Source: Cichorium intybus
Taxonomy: Eukaryota > Streptophyta > Magnoliopsida > Asterales > Asteraceae
Reading direction: 5' to 3'
Assembly (NCBI GenBank): GCA_023525715.1
Contig: CM042012.1
Span: forward strand, 120,052,298-120,116,297
Length of the DNA: 64,000 nucleotides
The notes below the pieces were generated by a model. It made no database searches. It was not told where the DNA came from and was given only the letters and a program-made list of their open reading frames with translations. Below are positions 10,538-20,778 of this stretch, piece by piece; position 1 is the stretch's first letter, and the number at the start of each line of letters is the position of its first letter. The position numbers and the translations under genes are program-made.

Positions 10538-11997
10538 GTTTCCTCATACCAAAAATCAGAATCTAAATCCTTGTATATTTTGTGTTTTGGTTCTATCATT
10601 GCAAGATGGTCTAGTGAATTGACTGATCAGATCTGTCAACTTTGGGGATTTTTCATTTATTATTTGAAAATGAAAATGACCTGAGGTCAAGCACTATGAC
10701 CTTTTCCTTAGGTCTAGTGTTTTTTTATTAGACTTTATATTGAACCCATCCTTGGCTAGTTATTGCAAATCTAGTAAGTGGGTCGAAAATCAGCTTTGCT
10801 GTCGGTTTCCTCTTTTGTGTTAATTGCCTTGGTTTTAGGTCTTGAGAGGTAGGGTGTGTGTTCGGCCTTACCTAGAAGTAACTAAAACATATTATAACTC
10901 TTTTTTTGAATATAAGTGAACAAGCGGGGGTGCATAATGGGACACAGTGCGTGTCGGGAATCGAAAATACACAATTATAAGTAGTCATTTATAATATATA
11001 AAATCTGTTCTAAGTGATGGTATATAGGTTGTAGATTGGTGGAAGAAGGAGGGTCTCTGAGTGCTACATTTCCTGTGTGTTACCTACTACTACTTATCAG
11101 GTGAGTTTCTCACTATATTGTGTGGATGTTATATATGTTTTACTGTAGCTTGTGTGTGCTTATAAGATATGTGTGTATAGTACTGGCCTGTTTGGGTATA
11201 TGGTGTGGGTAGTGCTAGTCTTTTTGCATTGGATGACCTGTGTGTTCGGTTATATGTCCTTTGTTGTAGGCTTCTAGCTGTGTTTGTTGAAATGATATAA
11301 TGATATACTTATCATGGTATGTTGGATGTCTAGTGTGTATTGGTGTGTACTGTTAGACTGTTGTAAGGTCTGTAGGGGTTATATAGGGATGAGTATGTAT
11401 AGAGCAAGACTTACATGAATGGTTAAGGGTGCTAAGCAAACGGAAAGATGTACTGAGGGTGCTGAGCAGATGGCAAGATGCACCAAGAGTACTGAGCAGA
11501 GTGCAAGATGTGCTGAGGGTGATGAGCAGATGGCAATATGCACCAAGAGTACTGAGCAGATTCGTAAGATGCGCTGGGCCGATTTGCATGTACGGCTCAA
11601 TGTACAGGGTGGAGTGGACTAAAGTTTACTGCAATGTGATGTTATTCTTTCTGATAAGGGTAGAGTATGTGCGACTGAAATGCTTTGTATGTGCCGGAAC
11701 ACGCTAAGCTGTGTGCTTACCCTTTCCCTATTTAATCACTGTTTCAGGTTCTTCCGATGTGGGAGGTGGCAAGGCGTGACGCGTACACACTAAGGCGGTT
11801 TCTATTGGAGATTTATCTTTTAGATTTGACTTAAATTTGATTTTACTCCCGCTGGTTTATGACATGTGTTGACAACAGAATCTTTTTAAAAGATTTGATT
11901 TATGTTTATGTTGAAAAATATTAAATATTAAAACGTGATTTTGCTGAAAATAATTTATTGAAAATTTTAAATTTGCTCTAAAATCTGTGATGCTACA
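10538..11997 (+). repeat. Gypsy-type LTR fragment hosting copy A
   Basis: Ends in GTGATGCTACA. Its end block (GGCAAGGCGTGACGCGTACACAC near 11767) is very close to one in the LTR at 1603-3398. Bases 11410-11580 hold about five ~32-bp tandem units (TGCTGAGCAGATGGCAAGATG type). The left edge is the insertion point of copy A, so the start of this LTR is outside the window. No coding capacity. Confidence 0.65.
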
Positions 11998-13450
11998 TTG
12001 TATGACAAGAAGGTACCATTAAAACTAAAGGAAAATTTCTATATAGTGTAAGTTATGTCATGTAAGTCATATAGATCTCAATATTAGCTTATCAAGGAGG
12101 AATATGAGAGAAAAACTAGAAGTTCCAAAAATTAAAATGTTATAATGGATATGTGGTAGAATGTTGATGGATAAAATTCCGATTTTGATAAGCAAAGTTT
12201 TGTTGGGGGTGCTAATGATGATAAATCAAGGAACATAGGATTGTGGTGGTAGGGACATGTCTAGGGGAGTATATCATTGACTTTGGTTAGGTTGTATGTG
12301 ACGATATTGTTCGATGGTACATGAAAAGAGGATACCCTATAAGGAAAAAGATGATAGTGTGAATGTTTGACATGGAGGAGTTAACCCTTTATAATACATG
12401 TAAATGTAAGAGGATGTAGAGACTTAGAATCATGTTAGTGTAGTAACTAGGTCCTTACTCTTCTTTTTTCTGGGAGTGTGTCTTCCATCCAATATTTACT
12501 AGCTACTACTTTCTCACTTCACTCTTCCCTTCCCACACCCTTTTCACCTTTATTACTTGTAGCGGTTTTGAGCTCCTTTGCCTTATATTGCTTATAGTGG
12601 TCATGAAGATGCAAACAAAAATATTGTTGGTGGAGAAGTGTGCCTCCGTGAAGAATATAAGTTAAAGTCTCATTTATCTATATATAAGCAACATATTAGC
12701 TTTAAACCGTTGGTAGTCTGAGAAAACAAAAGTTAAATCCATTGACGTCGATACCAATAAATCTTTTTGAAACACCCTCAATTTCTAAGTACACGATGGT
12801 TGGTATGGATCATCTAGTTAAACCAAATGGTGTGGGCTCAGTAAAGCTTGATAAACACCTACGGTATCAAGGTAAACACCACACATTAGGCTCAGTATGT
12901 GGAGCTCTGAAAGTCCTAATGGTAACAGTTCACCATCTCTCCCTCTCTCATTCTCTCTCTCATCACTCATGATATATAAATAAGTACACGCTTAATTCTA
13001 AAACATTACATAACTGGTCCAAGAACATTTAAACGGAAATAATTCCAACATGTAAGCTTTTCACGAGCAATTTCATCACTTGTCCAGAAAATAATGTATA
13101 GAACTCTTGAAATGTTTTCACTCAAATTCTTATCATAATGAAAATGAAGATTTTATGGTATCGTGATGATCATTATTAGAACTCTTGATATGTTTTCACT
13201 ATGGTTCTTATCAATTGATAGGGTTCTTAGTTGTGCATTTTTGGGGTTGGAATTTTATTTAATTTGCTGGTGTGCATAATTTAGGTGGTTGATAGTGTCT
13301 ACGTATGTATCCTTAAGTTAATATTTGTTCTATTGAGTTTTTCATTTAAAATTATGTGTTTTTTTAAATATGGTGGTAAAAATTTCAAACTATAACCATC
13401 TCTTGGTATGAAATAAGAAGGGTATTGTAAAACTGTGATGATGTTGATGG
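11998..13450. other. Intergenic, nothing recognised
   Basis: AT-rich sequence without a supported gene, LTR pair or inverted terminal repeats. A CT-rich patch (TCTCTCCCTCTCTC style) lies near 12940-12965. Short ORFs are present but none resembles a protein family I know. Confidence 0.5.
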
Positions 13451-13458
13451 AGCTGATG

Positions 13459-13949
13459 TAGGGCTGTAAACGTACTCAATAAACACGAACGATGACTTGT
13501 TCATATTCGTTCATTTAAGTTAGTAGAACAAACGAACGAACACAAACGTATTAACGAATGAGTTTTCTTGTTCATGTTCGTTCATTTAACAAATTATCTT
13601 GTTCATGTTCGTGAACATGCTAAACGAACATAAACGAACAAATATAAACAAACAGAGATAAATAAACATAATTAAACATATATGAGCATAAAAAACATAT
13701 AATATTGTAATGTAATTAAACACAATTGAACGTATATGAACATAAAAGGAACTTAAATGAACAAACATAAACAAATGTTCACGAACATAATTGAACGAAC
13801 GGGACCATTGTTCATGTTCGTTCGTTTAACTAAACAAACGAGAATTTGTGTTTGTATTCGTTCATTTATTAATTAATCGAACATAGAAGAACTTCCCGCC
13901 GAATAGTTCACGAACGGTTCACTAAACGTTCGGTTCTTTTACAGCCCTA
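13459..13949. mobile_element. hAT-type MITE (491 bp)
   Basis: Terminal inverted repeats TAGGGCTGTAAA and TTTACAGCCCTA, matching the TAGGG-type hAT terminus. Flanks AGCTGATG (13451-13458) and TGCTGATG (13950-13957) form an 8-bp target duplication with one mismatch, as expected for hAT. The interior is packed with GTTCGTTCA/CGAAC motifs in both orientations, a typical subterminal-repeat pattern for transposase binding. No transposase is encoded, so it is non-autonomous. Confidence 0.85.
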
Positions 13950-14153
13950 TGCTGATGTGACATAAAAAATGAATGATAAAAATATTACCACTCCCTCTAG
14001 CCTTAGAACCCTAGAGGTGTATGCAATGAAATGGGGCATGATCGCCTCCCAATCAACAACCAATACATTGTGACCAGGATTAGAATATGTCGTGTCACGT
14101 GTGGGTGAGTTATTCAAAAGTACCATGAGCTTTAAACATATTTTCTAAAATTA

Positions 14154-15225
14154 GAGCATCCATAATAAGAGTTTTTTCAATTGAAAAAACTCTTGAAAAA
14201 TGAAAAAGTTATAGTGAGAGCTTTTTTAATGCAAAGCTTTTACATAAGATTGTTAATTAACAACCTCTAGTCAAGAACTTTTTCATTTAATAACCAATTG
14301 TCACTAGCCAACAATTACAAAGTGATAGAATATAAAATGCTTGATATTAATATTGAGGGTTTCATCCCGTATAAATAGGGATACAAAGTGGGGGCTTATG
14401 GCCAAACCTAAACCCTAATGGGCTTACCTAAACCCTAATGGGTATTAACCCTAATCACTAACATCCCCCCGCAGTTTGATCGGGAGGAGACGATTAAACT
14501 GGAAAAAAATAAACAAAACATAAAAAAAAATAATTGAAAAACAGCGGCAGCGGTGACAGAGGCGAATCCGTTGAATAAGAAGGGAGAGCCGTGACAGTGA
14601 TCATGGAGCCGACGGCGGAAGAGTCCGGAGAAAGTTAGTGAGCAAAGAGAGAGGGCTCGAGCTGCGGCGGACAGCTCCAATTTTGATGAGATCGACGACT
14701 GCAGTCATGACAGAGGAGAGAAAGACGACTGCAAATCGGAGGCTTCCCGACGAAGAATGTTCGAAGAAGAAGATGTCATCCGAGGAGAGGGGCCGAAGCA
14801 GACGATGTAGTAGAAGAAACCGATGACGGAGCCCTGGTTTGGGGCCGGTGACTGTTATATTATTTATGAGAAAAAGAAGAAGAAAGAGAAAAATATTGAA
14901 AGCACCTCCGACGACTAGGTCGCCGGAGGTGGAGGTCGGCGGCGGCGGCGGGTTGTGTTCAGCAGTAGGATTTTAACCTAGAGCTCTGATACCATGATAG
15001 AATATAAAATACTTGATATTAATATTGAGGGTTTCATACTGTATAAATAGGGATACAAAGTGGGGGCTCAAGGCCAAACCTAAACCCTAATAGGCTTATC
15101 TAAACCCTAATGGGTATTAACCCTAATCACTAACACAAAGAACATTTGAAAATCAAAATGAAAAACTTCTATCATCAAGCTTTTTCATTAAAAATCTCAA
15201 CTAAAAAGTTCTATTAAATATGCTC
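14154..15225. mobile_element. Tourist-like (PIF/Harbinger) MITE, split by a TRIM
   Basis: Outer ends GAGCATCCATAATA and, reversed, GAGCATATTTAATA are flanked by TTA on both sides (14151-14153 and 15226-15228), the three-base target of PIF/Harbinger elements. The arms continue as an imperfect inverted repeat. Without the TRIM and its duplicated target the MITE would be about 254 bp. Confidence 0.7.
14323..15135 (-). mobile_element. TRIM (terminal-repeat retrotransposon in miniature), 813 bp
   Basis: Two 141-bp direct repeats (14323-14463 and 14995-15135) begin TGATAGAATATAAAAT and end ATCACTAACA. Target duplication CAAAG lies at 14318-14322 and 15136-15140. On the minus strand the PBS is TGGTATCAGAGC (14983-14994), and TCCCCCCGCAG after the left repeat is the reversed polypurine tract. 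The 531-bp interior is GC-rich with a CGG-rich patch near 14935-14950 and short open frames that I do not recognise. It has no gag or pol. The repeats differ by only a few bases, so it is fairly young. Confidence 0.9.
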
Positions 15226-15228
15226 TTA

Positions 15229-16287
15229 GCAAATGGACCTTGTAGTTTATAGAATCCCATACTATAAGCCTTGACAGATTTGGTTTCTTTAAACCATTGT
15301 TCTTGTATAAGTCAATCTGGTATGGACTAACGGTGTACTAGAAAGTTTTTGGGAGTTATTAATCAACCTTGATAAAAAAGAAAAGTCAACAATAAACAAA
15401 CATTCTCTTTGGATTGTTTCAACCACCATGCGTATTCAAGGGTTTCTGGACGTATTTGATATCAATGCATGCATTTTTGTAAGAAACGTATAAATTACAT
15501 GATACTTGAAATGTTGATTCAAAGTATTCACATCAACATTATCTCAAAAAAGTCACGATCTCAGGAGGTTGTAACTTATAAAGGTTACCTACATATTATA
15601 AATTTTACAATCCAAACAAGATATCATTCGATAACAGTCCAAACAAGATATTATTCGATAGCAGCCATATACATAATTGGGAGCTTGGAGTTTGGAAGTT
15701 CATATACAAGTATATAATAAGTAGACCTCCATCTATCTTAATTCTTATGATAGAAAACCTAACAATAAAGAGTATGATTAAACAAATCTAAATGATTTAG
15801 AAAAATAAAAAATTACAGTTAAACATTCACAATATATTAAACTTTATAAATTTAATTAATTGTCATATCAGTACTCAACTTTCATACAACTATATTTATT
15901 TCTTACAAGTTACAATGTATCAAACTTTACACTACAAGAGAAAATAAAGGTTTTTGTTTTTACGGTCCAATAGCCATTAAACTTTAAATCTATTGAATAT
16001 TAACTTGACATCCTATTAATTATCTAATGGGACATTACATCTCACTAATCTATTCTATTAAACTACTCATTATTGATTTTTCATAGGCATTGTAGTCACA
16101 AAATCAGGAATCTTACTTGAACAGCTAACATTGTTATCTTATATTCGTAAATCAAAATGTCAAATCTAATTTTATATTACATTAGCGTATCAAGAGATAA
16201 ATCAAAAATGATTCACGCCAACTTAGTTTATTTCTTGGTCCACCAAATACAACTCCATTTTATTCTCAAAACTCGAACCTCTTTCTC
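15229..16287. other. Upstream region of the CYP74C gene
   Basis: AT-rich, no supported gene. It holds a near-duplicate pair AACAAGATATYATTCGATA at about 15614 and 15642. It lies between the MITE/TRIM cluster and the TATA box, so the gene's promoter should be here. Confidence 0.5.
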
Positions 16288-16294
16288 TATATAT
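16288..16294 (+). promoter_or_regulatory. TATA box of the CYP74C gene
   Basis: TATATAT, preceded by CT-rich sequence, 62 bases upstream of the start codon. A transcript start about 30 bases downstream would give a short, CT-rich 5' UTR. No competing ATG lies between the TATA box and the chosen start. Confidence 0.65.
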
Positions 16295-16355
16295 TGACGA
16301 CCAACTTACTCTATTTCTCTCATTCTAAACTTGACATTAAGACGCAATTTTTGTA

Positions 16356-17801
16356 ATGACTTCTTCATCGTTCAACCAATCCCTGGGCTCACCGGAAACT
16401 CTCCCATTAAGAGATATCCCCGGCGCTTATGGCCTACCGTTCTTTGGTCCCATTAAGGACCGATACGACTACTTTTACAACCAAGGCGAGGATGAGTTTT
16501 TCAGAACCAGAATCGCAAAATACAAATCCACTGTCTTCCGTACCAATATGCCACCTGGTCCCTTCATCTCTTCCAACTCCAAAGTCGTCGCCGTTCTTGA
16601 TTCCAAAAGCTTTCCCATTCTCTTTGACACCTCCAAAGTCGAAAAAAAGAACCTTCTCGACGGCACTTACATGCCGTCAACCGCCTTCTTTGGCGGTTAC
16701 CGCGTCTGCGCTTTCCTGGATCCGTCTGAACCTACCCACCATGCTCTCAAGTCATTGTTCCTCGGTTTCCTTGCTTCGTCTCACAATAAATTCATACCTT
16801 ACCTCCGGGCCAGCTTGTCGGAGATGTTCATAAACCTCGAAAGCGAGATTACCGACAAGAAGTCGGCGGATTTCAACACGAATAGCGATGACATGGCGTT
16901 TGACTTCGTTTTCCGCCTTGTGACTGGAGTTCATCCGTCAGAGACGAAGCTGAAGTCGAAAGGTCCTGGATATACAAACACGTGGTTAGCACTTCAGTTG
17001 GCGCCGTTAGGAACGTTAGGGCTTAAATACCTGCCAAACTTCATCGACGATCTCATTCATACATTCCCGTTACCGTTTTTCATCGCTAAGCCGGGATATA
17101 AGAAGTTGTACAATGCAATATACGATTCTGCGACGTCGCTACTTGACGAAGCGGAGAAGGAAGGAATCAAACGTGAAGAAGCATGCCATAACTTGGTTTT
17201 TCTTGCTGGATTTAACGCTTTTGGTGGCATGAAAGTCTTGTTTCCGAGTCTAATCAAGTGGATTGGAACTGCCGGAGAGAGTTTACACCGCCAACTTGCG
17301 GAAGAGATCAGAACTGTCGTGAAGGAAGAAGGTGACGTGACCTTCTCCGCCTTGGAAAAGATGCCATTGATGAAGTCAGCCGTTTACGAGGCCTTGAGGA
17401 TCGAGCCGCCAGTGCCATACCAGTACGCAACGGCGAAGGAAGACCTTGTGGTGCAGAGCAATGATGCGTCGTTTCAGATTAAAAAAGGAGAGACAATCTT
17501 TGGATTTCAGCCGTTGGCAACAAAGGATGCGGAGGTGTTCAGTGATCCAGAGGAGTTCATAGCTGATAGATTCGTTGGAGATGGGGAGAAGTTGCTAAAG
17601 TACGTGTACTGGTCAAATGGCAGGCAAACGGAGAATCCCACGGCGGATAACAAGCAATGTCCGGCCAAGGATCTGGTAGTGCTTTGCAGCAGAATAATGC
17701 TGGTGGAGTTTTTTCTCCGGTATGATACATTCACGGTGGAGATCGGAAAGGTGGCCCTGGGTTCATCCGTTAAGATTACATCGTTTACTAAGGCCACTTG
17801 A
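16356..17801 (+). CDS. CYP74C-type cytochrome P450 (fatty acid hydroperoxide lyase-like)
   Basis: Intronless 481-residue CYP74, the P450 group that rearranges fatty acid hydroperoxides without O2 or a reductase. Seen: LRDIPGAYGLPFFGPIKDR (18-36) with no plastid transit peptide, EALR as the ExxR motif (345-348), the helix-I motif GFNAFGG (285-291) with its conserved Asn287, and the haem loop NKQCPAKD with Cys435. The overall pattern (NQGEDEFF, ACHNLVFLAGFNA, end TKAT) is nearest to CYP74C, which includes 9/13-hydroperoxide lyases, epoxyalcohol synthases and some allene oxide synthases. At the positions matching Phe137 and Ser155 of Arabidopsis allene oxide synthase it has Leu101 and Ala119, which favours lyase or epoxyalcohol synthase activity. 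Product is inferred: short-chain aldehydes and oxo-acids from linole(n)ate hydroperoxides. Odd: Ala437 where the family nearly always has Gly two residues after Cys. Coding GC is clearly above the flanks; frame intact. Confidence 0.93.
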   Translation: MTSSSFNQSLGSPETLPLRDIPGAYGLPFFGPIKDRYDYFYNQGEDEFFRTRIAKYKSTVFRTNMPPGPFISSNSKVVAVLDSKSFPILFDTSKVEKKNLLDGTYMPSTAFFGGYRVCAFLDPSEPTHHALKSLFLGFLASSHNKFIPYLRASLSEMFINLESEITDKKSADFNTNSDDMAFDFVFRLVTGVHPSETKLKSKGPGYTNTWLALQLAPLGTLGLKYLPNFIDDLIHTFPLPFFIAKPGYKKLYNAIYDSATSLLDEAEKEGIKREEACHNLVFLAGFNAFGGMKVLFPSLIKWIGTAGESLHRQLAEEIRTVVKEEGDVTFSALEKMPLMKSAVYEALRIEPPVPYQYATAKEDLVVQSNDASFQIKKGETIFGFQPLATKDAEVFSDPEEFIADRFVGDGEKLLKYVYWSNGRQTENPTADNKQCPAKDLVVLCSRIMLVEFFLRYDTFTVEIGKVALGSSVKITSFTKAT

Positions 17802-18849
17802 TTCTTTTAAGTGTATAAAAAAATTAAGATTAATTCTAAACGAAGGTTAGCTTCATGACAATTTTTTAGTCGGCGGATTAAAAAAATTATCTTGTCATAG
17901 AAGTTAATGATTTTTTTAAAAATGTATTATAAAAAAGAAAAAAAAAAAGCATGTGGAATTTATTAATTATTATCACAAAAAACAATCACATGAAAAATAA
18001 ACATGAGCATTTGTTATTTTATTATGTTGTACATTTATAAAATCGTAAAGAAAAATACAATAATGTTTTTTATCTTTTTTGTGATGCGTAATATAACTTT
18101 GGAATACAGTACTAGTGAAGATAAACGTCGTGGTGTTGCTAATTTTTGTAATAGTGAAAAATGCATAACACAATAAGATTATAAATTTACTTCTTATATA
18201 AAAAAGGTAATGTTATACGTATGTGATGCGAAATGTTGTATATTCTATGTATTAATGTGTATATTCCATGTATTAATGTTAAATAGAGTGAAAATATTAA
18301 GATGTATCGTATTAACATTTTTAATATATAAAGTTAATTACTTAATATCTCCTCTATATATCATGTATAAAAAGTGAAGAAAGTTATACAATACTTAACA
18401 CATCGCTCATAGTATAAGCAGTACGATCTCGATCGTTCTGAACCTAAACTAAAAAAATAATTATGATGCTAGTCTTTCATTAAAACGTCTGCAACTGATG
18501 AAGATGGAACATATAACATACAAATATGACCAAAATCAGCACACACCCTTACAAAGTGTAAATTTACTTCAATGTGTTTTGTTTGTTGATTTTGTACAAG
18601 ATTATAGAGGATAATATGACAAAAAAAAAAAAAAAAAAAAAAAAAAAACAACAACAAATATGGGACAAAGAAGTTCACGAAGAAGGTTGCAAAGCCAAGT
18701 GGCCTCAAAAATGATATTAGTCACACATTGTTACTTTGCGGTGACACTCGCAAAAGACAACATGATGTCGTTCATATGACTAAGACACAACTTTGTCACA
18801 TAGAGGACATAATAACATGAAATAGACCAATGTGAATTGGAACATCCTT
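17802..18849. other. 3' flank of the CYP74C gene, no gene
   Basis: AT-rich sequence with the gene's 3' UTR at its start and an A-rich tract of about 30 bases near 18619-18648. No open frame with recognisable content. The A tract is followed by CAACAACAA and could mark an old retroposed tail, but no source gene is seen. Confidence 0.5.
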
Positions 18850-19168
18850 CCCGGTTTTTCGTGAGAACTTTTTACTAAAATTTTTTTTTCAAAAAAATGA
18901 CTTAATACACTAAGTCGCTTATATTTAAGACTTTTTGTCAAAAAAAAAGTTGAAAAAAAATGCATATACGCAATGTGCACATATGCACAAAACGTGAACA
19001 TATATACATTTGCGAACAAAATGCATATGTGCACATTTTGTATATGCATATTTTTTTCAATTTTTTTTGGACAAAATTTCTTAAATATAAGCGACTTAGT
19101 GTATTAAGTCTTTTTTTTTTAAATAAAATTTACTAAAAAGTTGTCATGGTTCTCACGAAAAAAGGGTT
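18850..19168. mobile_element. Foldback element / MITE (~319 bp, almost all inverted repeat)
   Basis: The left arm starting CCCGGTTTTTCGTGAGAAC pairs with the right arm ending GTTCTCACGAAAAAAGGG. Pairing continues through CTTAATACACTAAGTCGCTTATA and the central TGCATATGTGCACAT region, leaving only a short loop near 19000. No coding capacity. No convincing target duplication was found, so I do not assign a superfamily. Confidence 0.75.
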
Positions 19169-19183
19169 CTCATTTGAACTTTA

Positions 19184-19198
19184 CTCTCTCTGTCTCTC

Positions 19199-19292
<94 letters not shown>

Positions 19293-19294
19293 TA

Positions 19295-19347
<53 letters not shown>
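19184..19347. repeat. Compound microsatellite (CT/TCTG)n-(TA)n-(CA)n-(GA)n
   Basis: CT and TCTG repeats, then about 22 TA units, then CA, then GA repeats. The CT and GA blocks are complementary and flank the self-complementary TA block, so the tract can fold on itself. Predicted ORFs through it are repeat artefacts. Confidence 0.95.
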
Positions 19348-19351
<4 letters not shown>

Positions 19352-19625
19352 TGAATGATGTGTTTCAATGCATTTATATAGTATCCCATTGATAGTTTAT
19401 GTAAGGCAAAATGACACTATAGCCCTATAAACTTTTGGTTCTTGCTTTAAAAGGTCCCTAAATTTATTTTTTTGTTTTCTAAGGGCATGAAATCAAGTTT
19501 TACATGCTCATTAGGTCCCTTTAGCAGGTTATCCGGTTACAACTCCCTAATCAGCTGCCATGTCAGTTGCCATCTCATTGAATCTTATCCTAGTCAGCTT
19601 CCATGTCTTTTGTTGAAACTCAGTT

Positions 19626-19985
19626 CTATGTTTCCCGACAAGGTCGCGGAAAATATCCAATCAAGGAGGTCATCGTGTACGCCATGTGATCAAAACAGCA
19701 ATGATGACGGACCTTGACCAACGCCGCCATAGGAACAAATTCTGTTGCAACCGAAGAATGAGTCGGGAGAGGTGGAAGATGATGACACATATGAACACAA
19801 AAAGATAATGGAGGATTTGGTGACCACCATCTAAAAGTCTTCAACTGAACCAATTTTTGACAAGGAAAAAGACAGGAAGGTACCCTAAACCACTCGCACT
19901 CATGAAACTCAAGAACCAATTCTTTAACATCTTTTCTATATAAGATAAACATATGAACAGCAGACAGAAACCATTAAGCCTATGT
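19626..19985 (-). pseudogene. Captured F-box/FBD/LRR-type gene fragment in Pack-MULE
   Basis: The minus-strand frame contains KDVKELVLEFHECEWFRVPS, then CLFPCQKLVQLKTFRW. This is the pattern of plant F-box/FBD/LRR proteins, in which a VKELVLE strand is followed by LPSCLFSCQKLTHLEL. Similarity fades after about 50 residues, at roughly 19830. No F-box or FBD domain is present, so this is an internal fragment. The minus frame reads on to 19626 with no further similarity that I see. Confidence 0.65.
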
Positions 19986-20188
19986 TTCTTTTTTCTAGTG
20001 ACGACGGCACCATCGTTGATCCAAAAAGGGTTAAAAAGTACCATTCACAAACCATAAAGTACAACTCCTCAATCATACCTAAGCATAAGTGTCTAAATTT
20101 TACTTGTATACATCTTGCTTGAACAAAAATCTAATCAAATTGCATTTAATAAACATCACATAATCATCCTCGTTATCTGGTGCAATTT

Positions 20189-20356
20189 ATGAGTGACCTC
20201 ATGATTCTACTAATGATTTTATTGGAATCAATTCGAAATGTAGCGGATTTTACTGATATGGGTGTGATTGCAATCGCGAGAGGTAATTTGACTAAATTCG
20301 AGGTTCAAGGATGCAATAACATTACTGTAAAAGGAATGCGGATAATCTCGATGTGA
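20189..20356 (+). pseudogene. Captured leucine-rich repeat fragment (F-box/LRR, AMN1-like) in Pack-MULE
   Basis: A 55-residue open frame includes FTDMGVIAIARGNLTKFEV and then QGCNNITVKGMR, which follows the cysteine-containing LRR consensus (LTDxGVxAIAxGCPxLTKLEVxGCxxIT) of F-box/LRR proteins. It is one repeat plus part of the next, ending at a TGA. It lies in the opposite orientation to the other captured fragment, so the two probably come from separate captures or sources. Confidence 0.6.
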
Positions 20357-20778
20357 TCGAATCTAATTCCGATGACGAATTGGGATAATTTTGACATGAT
20401 CGAATCCAGTGGAAGGTGACTGTTGGCATTTCTCCAAACCATCACAACGGGAATTCGGGTTGGGGTCTCTTTCTATCTACCCTAATCTATCAAAGACGCA
20501 ATTCTATTGTGGTGAAACGATTGGGTATGGACATTCTGCTCCATTTGGTCATATGGATTTGAGTTTCGAGCATTCCGAATTGAGAGATGTCCAGTTGAGG
20601 GAAGATTCGGGGTAAATTTGTTGACTAGTATTTAGTTACCGGATAACCTGCTAAAGGGACCTAATAGACAAGTAAAACTTGAGTTCATGCACTTAAAAAA
20701 CAAAGAAATAAGTTTAGGGACCTTTTAAAGCAAGAACCAAAAGTTCATAGGACTAGAGCGTCATTTTGCTATGTAAAG

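Larger units (their letters stand above)
19406..20769. mobile_element. Pack-MULE (Mutator-like element with captured gene fragments)
   Basis: Long terminal inverted repeats of about 135-140 bp (19406-19540 and 20629-20769), starting GCAAAATGAC on both ends and agreeing through GTTATCCGGT with about 15 differences. Flanks TTATGTAAG (19397-19405) and TATGTAAAG (20770-20778) look like a 9-bp target duplication with one shift. Long TIRs and a 9-bp TSD are Mutator hallmarks. There is no transposase; instead the interior holds two protein-like fragments of F-box/leucine-rich type on opposite strands. Confidence 0.8.

Noticed and set aside
14435..14826. Open frames in the GC-rich interior of the TRIM as a gene
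   Set aside because: They are short, lie on both strands, and one runs into the LTR; no family resemblance.
16356..17801. Plastidial allene oxide synthase (CYP74A) as the identity of the P450
   Set aside because: There is no transit peptide, the selector positions are Leu and Ala instead of Phe and Ser, and motifs fit CYP74C better; activity still needs testing.
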